Below, one piece after another: positions 11,401 through 22,609 of a stretch of DNA of 64,000 nt. The DNA comes from Synanceia verrucosa (taxonomy: Eukaryota; Chordata; Actinopteri; Perciformes; Synanceiidae). Where the stretch lies: positions 26,585,565-26,649,564 of the forward strand of contig CM056559.1 of the NCBI GenBank assembly GCA_029721515.1, written 5' to 3'. The position numbers and the translations under genes were made by a program. Position 1 is the stretch's first letter, and every line of letters begins with the position of its first letter. Below the pieces are notes generated by a model. That model did no database searches and was not told where the DNA came from. It was given only the letters and a program-made list of their open reading frames with translations.

Positions 11401-13466
11401 ACAGGAAATGATGAGAGAACGCCACCCAGCGTTCCTGTATTTATTGTGTGAGCTTTCGTTGTAATGGAAATAACAGTCATCAGTATGTGTTCAATGTTGT
11501 CTGTGTGTGTGTAGGGCTGCTGCTGACCCTTCATGAATAGAAAATCAGTGTGGAGGTGGTTTCCTACCTCGAGCAGCAACACATATATGTTTAATGTGAC
11601 CTTTGTGTGTGACCTCTACGCTGAGAGGCTGAAGAGAAAGAAGCCTTCACTTTATACAGCCTCACCTCTGTGTTGATGTTGAGCCAGCAGTCACTGTTTG
11701 TCTCAGTACGAGTGCCATGAAGTGAAATTCATTTCAGCTCTTATTTTCCAGCGGGGCACAGCTTAAAGACAGTCTTTAGTCCACTTGTAGCAGATAATAT
11801 TTTAATTTTAATTTGTGATATTGAGCTAAATATAAAAATTCACGTGATTTGATTTGTGCTCAAGGGGGAAAAAAAACAAACCGAATTTCCTGTGTGTTTG
11901 GTTGGATTTGTATGTCTCTATATTACCTTTTTATTTGTATCTGTGTGTGTGCGTGTGTGTGTGTGTGAGACAAGGTAAGCATGTTTGTTTCAGTATCTAC
12001 TGTAAGTGACTGATCTAGGGTCTGACTGTGTCTTTTTGTCTGCTAAGGCTGTTTCATGGTCAGCTGACCTTCTACCCCCACAGTAAAAACAGCAAATATG
12101 CACATATTCTTTCTTTTTCCTCCATTCCTTCATATGCACACACAATTCTTAACAGTCACACAAGTCCATAACAACAAAAGAAAGGAAACAAAATAAGCAA
12201 AAACAGGTACATTCAGGTCTACAAGGATTGCTGCCAAGACCCACAAACAAGCCTGTTGAGCTGCAGCCAAGTCTGCCGTGGACCAGAGGAGGACTGGTAT
12301 TCAAAGACAACAGCACAGCTTTGGTGACTGGAGAGGCAGCACAAAGAGCCAGAAGCAGAGCGAAGAGGAAAAAAACAAAATGCTGAGCTGAATGGAGAGT
12401 GGAGATACCAAAGAGCAGAGGTACAACCATCCTACATCTGAAGCCTGGAGAGAAGCTCATCATGGAGATATGGAGGAGGCCACTCTGTTTGAAGTCATGT
12501 CTGTTAATTTTATTTCTCTTTTTTCTCATTTAGGATAATTGTTGTTTTTGTGTGAATGCACTGTATGACCCCAGGAAGAAGAGTCGCTACTGAGGCAGTG
12601 ACTAATGGGGATCTGAATTAAGGAATTAAAGAGTGCCGCATTTATTACAATAGGACATGAGGGTTCAGCTAAAATGCATATTAATCAGCGGTGGCAGAAG
12701 GCTGAATCGATCACTGGGCTGTATATTATACTGACATTAGCTCCTGTATGGTTCAGGTGAACCTTTGCAGACATTAGAACAACCTTAAACCCCATCAGTA
12801 AAGGGATGCTGGGTGCTAAATGTGAGATTGGGTGCATCTCTCAACATGGTGACAGGTGGTGACTCACAGCTAATATCAATGCTAACAGTTGATGAGGAGC
12901 CAGAGGGTGGGTACTATGCTATTGCTGTATGACAGCAGTGCAAAGCAGCAGCTATGAATTAGCTAACATGCTAAAAACATGCTGGGTGGCCTGGCGAGAT
13001 CAACAAAGCATGGAGACGCTCTGATTTCACCACAGGAGAGTGACTTCTTTGTTTGCTGAGGTAGACGTTACTCCTCTTTTCATACAGTATAAGTTGTTTG
13101 CTTCTATATTAATGCTCTGAATTTTATTGAATACTAAATGAATCTTTTGTTAATGTTGTCACTGCATGCTCATGTTCTTTCTGTGATGGATTGTGCAATT
13201 TAAACAAGTTCAAAAAGCCGACTTAAATTTATTCCAAGTGGATGGAAGACAGGAGCTGCTTGGAAGGGTAGAAGATTATATTTGTATTCTTAAAACACAA
13301 CTGATGTTTAGTTTTAAGGTGGTATTAATGGGCAGTAACTACAAAACCAATATTTTAATGGAAAAATGAGGTTATGTAAATTTAAATCAGCATAAAAAAA
13401 GCAGAGCTTTTGAAACAAAAGCTCGTCTGACAGGAAAACTAATATTTAGTTTTATAGTTTTCACTA
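8417..13466. other. Non-coding stretch with scattered repeat pieces
   Basis: No gene was recognised. Two blocks near 10442-10458 and 11367-11383 share the exact 17-mer CAGGAAGTGATCTGAAA and lie in A/G-rich text typical of an old fish dispersed repeat. A GT run lies at 11941-11967. The interval 9220-9360 is AT-rich with TAAT motifs (GCATTAATGAG, CATAATTGC) and a small hairpin ATTGCTGT/ACAGCAAT. It could be a conserved non-coding element but nothing here proves that. Confidence 0.5.
10385..11440. repeat. Two diverged blocks of an A/G-rich dispersed repeat
   Basis: Blocks at about 10385-10560 and 11160-11440 each contain repeated 'acaggaa(g/a)tga' phrases and share the exact 17-mer CAGGAAGTGATCTGAAA (10442-10458 and 11367-11383). 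The style matches a common A/G-rich fish repeat whose class I cannot name. Boundaries are approximate. Confidence 0.35.
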
Positions 13467-13775
13467 ATGGGATTGAGAGGTGTGCAAGGCTTTGAGCAGA
13501 TGACAACTCCTGGCCCAGTTCCTGCTGGTGAAGCGAGGCGTAACGTGGCCAGAAGGCACTCTCACAGCTTCAGTCCGCTGCGTGATGTCGGCGGCATCAA
13601 AGCGGCGCCACCCTCACTTCCTCAGAAAGAGCCGGGGGGAAACGCCAGGGGGATGATGGTCTATGTCTTTGCCTTTCTCTACCTCCTCCTATCGCTCTCC
13701 TCCTCCTGCAGCACAGGCCAGCTGTCAGTGGAAGTATGTGGAGGCACTGCACTAACTGGAGAGCCAGGGCGGTGA
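13467..13775 (+). other. CpG-rich open frame of 102 codons with a signal-like segment; doubtful gene or alternative first exon
   Basis: The frame opens at 13467. An internal ATG at 13653 starts MMVYVFAFLYLLLSLSSSCS, a convincing hydrophobic segment preceded by a polar region, followed by a small-residue stretch (STG) that could be a cleavage site. The DNA at 13530-13645 is unusually CpG-rich for its surroundings (about ten CpGs in 115 nt). A consensus donor GCG|GTGAGG lies with GT at 13772, just before the frame stops. It sits about 4.1 kb upstream of the signal-peptide exon at 17878 on the same strand, so an alternative promoter or separate small gene is possible. No homology was recognised. 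Confidence 0.2.
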
Positions 13776-16109
13776 GGGCAGATATAGAGAGATCTGAATT
13801 AGTGACAGTAGAGTGATTAGACTGTGTGTAGAGGTGAGGAGAAAGATATCAAAAGATAGGAGTCCTTCCAGTGGAGAAAACATGATGACATGTTCTCTGT
13901 GGAGCCATTCCAGTGAGAAAAACACAAGGCCTTTAAGTGTTTCCACACCTGCCCCTCAAAGTTAGATGATAAATTTTGACGTCTTGGTTCAGGGACAGAT
14001 GAGGGAAAGAGGAAGGCAGTGGCTGATTCCTCAAAGATGTACGATGAGGCTCAGCTGTTTCGTATCCGGAAGCAGCACTGGGCAAGAAGGAGAAAGACAC
14101 GAGCAACAGCAGGGAGCCTCCCAGCTTTAATTTGCTCTCCAAGTTCAGGCGTGAATGTATTCCTTGGAGAGAAAAGTATTTGAATTTAATGTAAATGTCC
14201 AGGCTAATGTTCATACATTCAAATGGACCCTTGTATAAGAAAAATGCACATATATAAAGCATGCACTTCTTTATGATTACACACCAAATAACAGCAGCCT
14301 GCACCATTGGTTTCAGCACTGATGACTTCTCTATTCTCTCCATGAGTTCAGTAAATGATCAAATTAAGATGCATGAGTGTGCTTTTCTATCTGTCACACT
14401 CGCTGTGCACAGAGGGATCTCCATTCAGACCTGCCTCGCCGGGAAAAACACCCAACTGTGTCTCTGTGTGCAGCAGCATCCTTGGGTATGTATTCCCTCA
14501 GGCTGAAAGATAAATGTGGAAGATGGACATCTATACTTTCCATATTCCTACATCTCAACAGCATCATGTGCTGGATTGTCTGGACAACCACATTCATGTC
14601 TACTTGTGTTCTATTGTGGATTCAATGACACTACTGCATTACCTATAACTCCTGGGTCTCTGTAAAGTGTCTGAACTATATTGTACATTAGGTTACTGTT
14701 GGCCGTAAGTCTGCGACAAAAGCTAATATATGCTCCACTATGTGAAATGTCACCCAGGTGCACTGAGGGAGACTCATTAGCACTGTGGCGCTCTGCAGCA
14801 GAGCATCATAAATGGATCTGGAATGAGCCCAGGGCAGCCTTGAGATTTTGCTAAAAGAAAAAAACATTGATATAAAACCAAACTATTACATTGCTGTTAT
14901 TACACTGCAATGAAACTTCACTAAGCTGATGTATTGTGATGGTTGATGCTGGGTGTTGTCAACAGTGTGGACAACCTCAAAGTGTCATTGGGTCTCAGCA
15001 CCAAAGAAAGCTGCCTCCACAGCAGGAATCACAGCTTTAAAAGCATCTTATTGAAATCCTTCACTTGTTCTGGGTGGGCAGACTCTGGCAGCTCTCACAG
15101 CACATTATGTATTTATTAGGCTACACTGCAGTCGTCACCAATTTGAAACTAATAACCTCATCCTCAGCTTATTGTTTCCATCATCATTTAGCAACAAACA
15201 GCAAATAGCTGCCTATAATGTATGTCACTGATATTTCCCAGAGGTGAAATACTTACGGGGACAAACAGAAGAGCACGTTAAACTACGCAGCCAGGTTAGA
15301 TTGCCTCCACAATACACACAGTATTTTCCTCTGGACTCAGAGCAGACAGACGGACGCAGTGTGATATCACATTAGCATTACAGCTGACTATTCACTGTAT
15401 CCAGGGTGTCTGGATATGTAGCCTAGTGGACATGATGCGTGTCAGTAAAATGAAAAGACCTTGAGAACAGAAGCAGACTTTGAGCAGAATTGGCCATTTG
15501 TAGCAGGTTCTAATTTTGAAAATGGCCTGGATGAAAATATGATGCAGCTGGGCCACTGAAACATGTTATACTCAGTGATATTAAAGCTGTCCCACTGAGC
15601 CCCCAGATGATTAAGATTAGTTATCGCACCGCTTTCCTTCGTTACCATATTTGTTTTTCTTGATTAATGGCTGTGAGTTGGAGAAGATATGTGGCTGTGC
15701 TAAAAAGCTTTGAGAAATATATTAGGCCATATTTCATGTCCTTAAATATTCTCAAGCAGCAACATTTGATATTATAGGGAACATTGTATCAAGATGGACC
15801 TGTGTTCATTTCTTTACAGCTCTCTATCCAGAGTGGTGATGGAGCATCAAACAGCTGTTTGCTATATAGTGGTTTCCCCTCAGGTAACTACGGTCATGGC
15901 AGTCAGTACTGTTTACTGTTGTTTTCACTGTTAGTAATGTTAGCACTTTTAGTCACCAGCTCGCTTGTCACCATGTTGAGAGCCATGCAGAGGCAATAGA
16001 AATACTCCCAATCTTGCACTTATATTTGGGTATCTGGAGCTTTTGGCTGAAAATGTTATTCTTATTATGTCACATGTAGACTCATTGGAATGTATCACTT
16101 TTCCATACC

Positions 16110-16260
16110 AGCCAGTCAGAGTAGACTGGGTTTGGGTGAGGGTGAATACAGGTACTGAACTGTATATTCTGTATTTTTTGAACTTTAAAACATGGAAACA
16201 TGTTCTAGTAGAACCCTAAAATCCAAAGTACGGCCATGAAAATGAACATGCTATGTCCAC
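16110..16260 (-). repeat. Dispersed repeat, 'AAAGGGGACAT' family, copy B (inverted)
   Basis: Read on the minus strand it gives GTGGACATAGCATGTTCATT, GGGTTCTACTAGAACATG, TTTCCATGTTTTAAAGTTC and CAGTACCTGTATTCACCCTC, in the same order as copy A at 3766. It is shorter and lacks the leading AAAGG. Ends are approximate. Confidence 0.55.
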
Positions 16261-16911
16261 CGTTACATGTGTACATGAGAGGGGATAGATGGTGATGATG
16301 TCACTACTGAGGGAAATTCAGGCAAACAGCAGCAAGAAGAAACAGAAATAAGAGCAGAGCACACAGAGGAGAGGTATAAGGATGTAAAGACATTAATTTG
16401 TTAAAATCAATATGTGGAAACTGTCTTCAAATAGTGTGCAAGTGAGGTAGAAATGTTGATTTATGTATGTATGAGGGAGCTACAGTAACCGTATGCTGAT
16501 GACACTAAAGTAATATTATAGTAATCAGATTCAAATATCCATCATGTAGCCGAGGCTACCTGAGGGTCCCAGCTCCTCAGTTTGAGAACCACTGCTTTTG
16601 ATTTCTCTGAAGTCTATTTGTTAACTATATAAACCACTCATGTCATTTCCTACTTAAAAAAAATGCCAAATTTAAATTTCATCACTGGGTGGTGTGGATT
16701 CACATCTGTGCATTGTCATCTGTTGGTATTATTGTTTTTTTTTTTCTTCCTCCAGATAACGCTGCAGTATTTCCTCTGCCTCACAGAATAATCCTTAACC
16801 AGCGGAGATAGTCCAAGAGAAAAGTTCCTTTGAGATAGCTGCTTAAGAAAATGGAAAAAGTTATTATTAATCCTGCTGCCCAGCACCAGCCGAGAAAAAC
16901 AAGGAGCAACA

Positions 16912-16915
<4 letters not shown>

Positions 16916-16950
<35 letters not shown>
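16916..16950. repeat. (CA)n microsatellite
   Basis: A pure CA/AC run of about 35 nt. It explains the Thr-His repeat seen in translated frames. Confidence 0.95.
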
Positions 16951-16952
<2 letters not shown>

Positions 16953-17390
16953 CAGACAAGCTGGAAGAATGGAAATAATGTCATTTTTTCTGCTGTGAAA
17001 CAGGAGTTGCGTCTCTCAGATATTTTGCCATTTTGCATCTTTTAGAAAGGAAAGGTAATATTTAAGTTTAAGAACCATTAACCATGTCTCTTATAAGAGA
17101 ATACTGGGTAAAATCTCTGTGTTCTGTTTATGTTACAACCTGTAATATAATAAAGAGAAACTGCATCAGACTGAAGAATGATGGCATTGCAGAGGTATTT
17201 CCACACTGATGGTGTCATCAGAAGCTAAAATGGATTGATTAAAGCTACTGTAAATGTGTGGCAACAATAAGGTTTTAATGTTATGGATCGATTCCGTGGT
17301 TTTCATCGACCCTCAGCGTGGCAGGGCAGGCTCAGTGTGCTGGAGTGGGCTGGGATGCTCCAGAGATGGGAGGAGGCGAGAGGGGAGGGC

Positions 17391-17452
17391 GGAGAATGAG
17401 AGAGAGACAGAAAGAGAGAGACAGACAGATAGAGAGAGAGAGAGAGAGAGGA
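17391..17452. repeat. (GA)n microsatellite just upstream of the promoter
   Basis: The run of GAGAGACAGAAAGAGAGAGA followed by (AG)10 lies about 50 nt before the CpG-rich block. GA repeats in this position are common near vertebrate promoters and can bind GAGA-type factors. Function here is inferred only from position. Confidence 0.8.
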
Positions 17453-17489
17453 GGGTGGCTGGGATGGTGAGCGCCTGAATCAGTCTCTC

Positions 17490-17877
17490 TCCTCCCTGTG
17501 ACGTCGCTCAGGTCCCGGGCTGCCGCTGCTCTCCAGTCCCGTCTCCACTTCAGCCTCGTCCGGTCCGCACAACCTGCGGTGTGACGCGCGCGTCACGGTG
17601 CGGCGAGAGGTGCGTTGCGGGCACCCAGTGTCCTCCTCCATCTCTTCCTCCTCCTCTTTCCTCCTCTTCCTCTCCACGCTGCCTGCCTTGTCCCACATAC
17701 CAGTGAACTGTTCCCACAGTCCGCCTGAACAGAGAGAGGAGAGAACTCAAGAGCGTTGAATAAGAAGGAGAGGACGGAAAAACGACCGAGAAAGAGAGGA
17801 AAAGAAAGGAAAGAAAGAGGAGAGAAGTCTCCGTGCAGCCGGATCTCCTTTCCCCGAGCTGAATCTCCGCCGAGAAG
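17490..17877 (+). promoter_or_regulatory. CpG-rich promoter and 5' UTR of the signal-peptide exon
   Basis: CpG density rises sharply between about 17500 and 17630 compared with the flanks. A CRE-like TGACGTCG lies at 17499-17506. A perfect 16-bp palindrome GTGACGCGCGCGTCAC lies at 17581-17596, bringing two TGACG half-sites in inverted order. A pyrimidine tract (about 17630-17676, CTCCTC-rich) is followed by a purine tract (about 17742-17828, GAGGAAAG-rich). No ATG occurs between 17467 and 17877, which suits a 5' UTR. No clear TATA box was seen, as expected for CpG-island promoters. The transcription start is not determined. Confidence 0.6.
17581..17596. promoter_or_regulatory. 16-bp perfect palindrome with paired TGACG half-sites
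   Basis: GTGACGCGCGCGTCAC equals its own reverse complement. TGACGCG/CGCGTCA are half-sites of the CREB/ATF type. Pairing does not extend beyond 16 bp. It lies 282 nt before the start codon. Confidence 0.6.
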
Positions 17878-17944
17878 ATGCTGAGAATAGCCGGCGTGCT
17901 GCTGGCTGTGGTGGCTCTGGGCTTGAGCGCAGCGCACACCAAAG
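17878..17944 (+). CDS. First coding exon of a secreted or type I membrane protein (signal peptide)
   Basis: The exon encodes 22 residues plus the first base of the next codon. It begins MLRIAG, has a hydrophobic core VLLAVVALGL and ends SAAHTK, a classical signal peptide with probable cleavage after SAA or AHT. The start is well supported: A at -3, an in-frame TGA at 17860-17862, and no other ATG in the preceding ~410 nt. The exon ends at a strong donor AAAG|GTACGG (GT at 17945), giving a phase-1 intron, typical of genes for extracellular modular proteins. Without the donor the frame would close soon after (TAG at about 18052). The next residue must have a codon starting with G (V, A, D, E or G). 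Calsyntenins, whose mature chain starts with K/R then V/A, are compatible, as are many other adhesion proteins and receptors. The gene cannot be named from a signal peptide alone. Confidence 0.7.
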
Positions 17945-19828
17945 GTACGGTGGTGAAGGGCAACTTGTACAGTGTGCGTGTGTGTTTGTGCGCGCGCACT
18001 TGGTTGATATGTGTCCAGAGAGGGTTTGCCTGTGTGTGGTGTTGGTGGATGTAGAGAAATGTCTGATCAGGCTCCAGATAAATGATCACTAAAGCTCCTT
18101 TAATGTTCTTTGCTGCGGTGTTCCTCTTTGGATTAGTGGAGACTGGTCTCTTAATAATGACTGTGTAAGTGCACAGCCCCTAATAGCACAAGAGGGGATT
18201 TGTATTACCTTCTCCAGCACTGACACAGAAGATTTTGAGTGTTTCTGTGTTCAGTGCTGGGCACACTGTGGCCTTATTATAGCACTCTCATGTGGCATCA
18301 CTTTATAGTATTGATTTATGGACTCTCTCTCTCCTCCTTTGTTGTAGGAATATTTTTTTGTAGATGCAGGAGAAGCTTTATGTCACAGTAGATGCTATGA
18401 AACTGTCCTGTTCAAGTTTGCTGTTGACTGAGAAGAGTTGACGATAATATGATAATCTGTGGAAGTTTTGTTTTTATAAAAACCTGCAATAAAAATGAGC
18501 TTTTGGGAACTTAGGAATGGCATATTTTGAACTTGAAAAAGATAGAATATCATTATGTTTTTATGGAGAACACCCACGTTGAATTAAAATTTAAAATTTT
18601 ACTCATTTCTGGACATAGAGGTCTAGATTCGATCATTGTGAATGCAGTCTTCCTTCACAGCATCCAGACTTATTTTACATGAGTGTGAGGCTGTCATCAG
18701 GTTTGATCACTCATTTCATATACATTGTGTTCATAGTAAATGTGTAAATTAACCATTGGGCTCTGTCAACAGGCTGCCTTAATTCACATCTGCAGTCAGC
18801 TCATTAACATCCCACCACACATGACAAATATATTCCCTAAAGCCACAGATATATAATAACGACATCCCGATGTCATAAATGTGTGCCATGCTGTTGGCAG
18901 CTCTGCTTCACCGTCAAGCTATTTTTAGGTCCAACCAGTGTCTCCACTGCAGCTCCAGTCCTCCAGAGTTTGCCGTGTGCCGTGGGTAGATGCGGCAACA
19001 GGTTCGCGCTAATCAAGTCCCCGTAGGCGGAGACTCCTGGCTTTTTAAGCAGCCAAGTAACAAGGTGACACTTGCCACTTTTGTCTGCTGCCACAACTGT
19101 GATAAGCTGCTCATCCTTCTCGACACAGGAAAAATCCTCCCAGCTGGCTGGCTGCAGTCTTTGTTGTTGTTGTTGGAAGGACAACGTATGCTGCCAGACC
19201 CGTTAAGGCCGTGACCCAGAGGTCAAGCTTTTGGCTCACATGCACTTTTATTTATTATATAAGGATGGTTTCTTCTTGTATCCATAGCTTGGTAAACAAA
19301 GTAAACAAATTAATGCCAAGTCAACAGGGGAAGGAGAACCAAGCGTACTGTGATTATAATTGATCCCCTGGGGCCACCGTACAGTGCAGTTAAATCCAAC
19401 AGAGAAATAAGAGTGTGTTGTCTGTGGGATCTGTCGTCACGCTGACCCTCACTGTCTTTCCTATTTCCTGTCACAGTTGGAAGGGGAGCAGAGCTCATCA
19501 TGAGAAGCAACAAACCTGAGTCATTTCCCATTTCCTTTCACTCCCAGTTTTTGTAGATGACATCCAAAACGGTGCATTAGTGTCAAGCGTGGTGAAGGAT
19601 CCGCCTCCGTAGAGCACCAATGTATGCAGAGCTGTTTTCCAGATAACTTTGAAGCTCCTGCTACTCCTGTCATTTCCTGTTTAGCCACCGTTTCATTCCA
19701 GGAAAGCGTGGACTTCAACTCGCTTTAATCACTGTCACCCTTGAGTCATCCAGTCAGACTTGGCGTGCATGTGTGCCTACTTAGTAAGTTTCAGCTGTCA
19801 GTAATCAGGGCTTGAAGTGCCAACATTC

Positions 19829-19830
<2 letters not shown>

Positions 19831-19859
<29 letters not shown>
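19831..19859. repeat. (GT)n microsatellite
   Basis: A pure TG run of about 29 nt. Confidence 0.95.
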
Positions 19860-20056
19860 GAGAATGATAGAGTGCAGCCAGCATGTTGACAGCTACGAAA
19901 TATGCAAAAAAATGGGTGAGGAGGTGATGTAGTTTACAAAGGAATTATTGCAGTCGCAGACGCATGCTGTGGCTCAAACGATTTCCTCAGGAGCAGCCGT
20001 CTTGCTGCTCGACAGGGAGAATCTTCTGGCAGCGAAGCATAAAGAGCCATGGAGGG

Positions 20057-20081
20057 TTTTTTTTTTTTTTTTTTTTTTTTT
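20057..20081. repeat. T25 homopolymer
   Basis: An uninterrupted run of 25 T. On the minus strand it is a poly-A that could be a retrotransposon tail, but no element body was recognised beside it. Confidence 0.9.
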
Positions 20082-21746
20082 GCCAGCGCTGCCCAGAGCC
20101 CCGCTTTTGTGTAATTCCAAGCAATATGAACTCTGAATTTAGATAGCTCATTACCAGCACAGTGTATTTTAATTCAGCTACCCACTATGTGACTCTTTGT
20201 TGGTGGAACCCTTTTTGCTGCTTTATTATGTCCAGATAAACACACTGGATGTGTGTGAGTCTGTAAACATGTGAACACGTTGAATGTAATATTTAGAGGA
20301 TGCCTCTTGGTAACACAGTTTAGGCTGTAGCTGCAGTCTGAGGGCCTGCTTGTGAAAAGGCAGGATAAATTGACACAGGTATGCACAGGTAATTTATGGT
20401 TTTCCATACTGGGCTTCTGCATGTGTGTCTGGGCATACAAGCCGGTGCTATTATGTGCATGTACAAGATCTAAAAATAAGCCAAGAAGGTGGTTATTAGC
20501 AAATAAAAAAAGAGGGTGACGAAAAAGAGGCAGATTTATGTCACCCCCTTTGGAGAAAGGAAGTGCATTAGGGGAGCACTCTATAAATCCTCTGACAGGA
20601 TGCAGCACATACTGTGCCCAGACCTGGAAAGAAACAGGGCTTTAGTTTTTTTTCTTTCTTACAAACCTCTGTTAGAGTCTCTGTTTTCAGAGCTTCACTG
20701 ATCTGGGTACAGCACCACACCTGTCTAGAAGTCAGAGGGCTTAGCAACAGAAGGGCGCCCAGCCTCTGTCATCAGAGACCAAAGATGGAGCGAGAGAGTG
20801 ATGAAATCTCAGCTATTGTCTCCTCGTTTGAAGACAACACATCAGAATGAAGCTGAACTTTAGCTTTCAGTGAACAAATGCTGTTTTCATCACTAATGAG
20901 ACATAAAGCTTTTCCTGCCAGCTTCAATATGAAGTATAGAAAGAATGGAGAGCAGCCTTGAGTGGGTGTTTGTTGTCTTCTTTAAAAACATACAGAGAGC
21001 CTCAAATGAAAGGACGTTATGTCAGTGAAAGCTATCATCAGATCTCAGCCTATGTGATGCTTTCCTCTGTGGCCAGTCCAACACTCAACATCTCCCTCCA
21101 TCTTTACACTATGTTCACTAACTCGTTCTGTATTCTGCCTCTATTTTCTTTATAGATGTGGAGTAACAGCATGTAGTTCAGTTGCCGGCTGAACTGGCTC
21201 CTCCGCTCACTGAGCGGGTGTCTGCTCTTTTTCTGATTTTTTTTTGGAGTGGTCAGGCTAACCATACTTGAAAACAGATATTCAGACATCCAAGGCTCAT
21301 TGATTTGCCCTAAAGCAAACAGAACAAGAGTGAAAGATAGAGAGGATTCAACTGAAGTAATTAAATTTAGTAATTACATTAAGTACATTAAAGGACGGCT
21401 CTGAATTTTTCATATCATACCAGATGATCTTCATCAACAAATGGGGTTTACCCAGTTGTCATGGAATATCAGTCCATCAGTATTTCACAGAGAGATTTCA
21501 AATCTCTGTCAGCTTAAAAAATGTAGAAAAGAGATGGCAGCTCTGGCTCATTAATGTAAGACCATGCTCTGGGCTAGATGGTTGAGTTCTTCTCTCTAGT
21601 ATCACACTGTGTGTGGATGTCATCACTGCAGGGCTACTTCACTCCACCTCTTCAGCAAAATCAAGTTTGTCTGACCTCTAAGTGTCATCTTGCTAGATTC
21701 TTATCATGTTCATTAGGTGATTCACTCTACATAACAAAGACACTGC

Positions 21747-21748
<2 letters not shown>

Positions 21749-21782
<34 letters not shown>
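21749..21782. repeat. (CA)n microsatellite
   Basis: A pure AC run of 34 nt. Confidence 0.95.
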
Positions 21783-21784
<2 letters not shown>

Positions 21785-21881
21785 CAGTCCTCCTCTCATT
21801 GCATTCACTCCTGTTTTCCCACCAATCACTTGCCTCCGATCTAATCTCAGCAGCAGAATGTCTTCTATTTTTCAGTGGTGT

Positions 21882-21920
21882 CACACACACACACACACTG
21901 ATGCACAAACACACACTGAT

Positions 21921-21966
<46 letters not shown>
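21882..21966. repeat. Compound (CA)n microsatellite with duplicated interruption
   Basis: Three CA blocks are separated by two copies of the interruption CTGATGCACA. The block with its interruption is itself repeated, implying slippage at a larger unit size. Confidence 0.9.
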
Positions 21967-21970
<4 letters not shown>

Positions 21971-22581
21971 TGGTGAGGGCTACACAGACAGACAGAGCCT
22001 GACCTGTCCCTCTCCACCAGCTGGGTCCGGCTGACCTCAGAGGAAATGATGGGAAGGAGACGATGGAGAGAATTAGAGGACGAGGGTCGGAGAGAAAGTT
22101 GCAGATCTTTGTCTCTGTAACTCATGAAGTGAGTTCCTCTGGGTGGAGGGCAGACTTTTATAATTGACATGCAGACAGAACAAGAGCAGCTGAGTAACAG
22201 CAGCTCTGATTCCAGCACTGACTTTCACTCTGTTGTATGTTGTTGACGTTTTTCCTGTTTTAAAGAAAATAATCCTCCATACATATGCATACATTCATAC
22301 CTTACCTACTTATTATTTCATCCTTGTCTTATTGTGTGTGTGACAATGCACCTGGCTAGCATATTAAACACAGAGTTTTAGGGATGCTTTGACATTCATA
22401 ATTATCTGAAGTATTTCTTTGCTGACCAAGAAATAAGATTTCATAACATGACACATTTTATTGTATTAAACAAAAAAGATAATGTGTTTATTAATGACCT
22501 TCTCACACACACTGGTTTCCAGTCTTTATGCCAGGCAAATCTAAGCTAACTAGCTGGCTCTTATTTTTATCATATATGTAG

Positions 22582-22609
22582 TCAATCAATCAATCAATCA
22601 ATCAATCAA
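22582..22609. repeat. (TCAA)n tetranucleotide repeat followed by a LINE/SINE-like end
   Basis: About seven TCAA units are followed by ATTTTATTTTTGTAG. Fish non-LTR elements often end with (TCAA/TTGA)n next to 'ttttattt.tatag', so this is probably the tail of a minus-strand insertion whose body is lost or diverged. Confidence 0.65.

Larger units (their letters stand above)
13776..17380. other. Upstream non-coding stretch
   Basis: No gene was recognised. It contains an inverted copy of the AAAGGGGACAT repeat (16110-16260) and a (CA)n microsatellite at 16916-16950. Open frames here, such as 13933-14343 minus, have no motif. Confidence 0.6.

Noticed and set aside
12149..12529. 126-codon minus-strand frame with hydrophobic stretches
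   Set aside because: It lacks any recognised motif, and its hydrophobic pieces come from A-rich and G/A-rich repeat-like text on the + strand.
17550..18089. 179-codon minus-strand open frame across the promoter and first exon
   Set aside because: It is the antisense shadow of a CpG- and purine-rich region. It is rich in Ser/Leu/Arg low complexity and shows no domain, while the + strand exon has clear start, signal peptide and donor evidence.
21747..21962. Frames encoding Cys-Val or Thr-His repeats (here and at other CA/GT arrays)
   Set aside because: They are translations of dinucleotide microsatellites, not genes.
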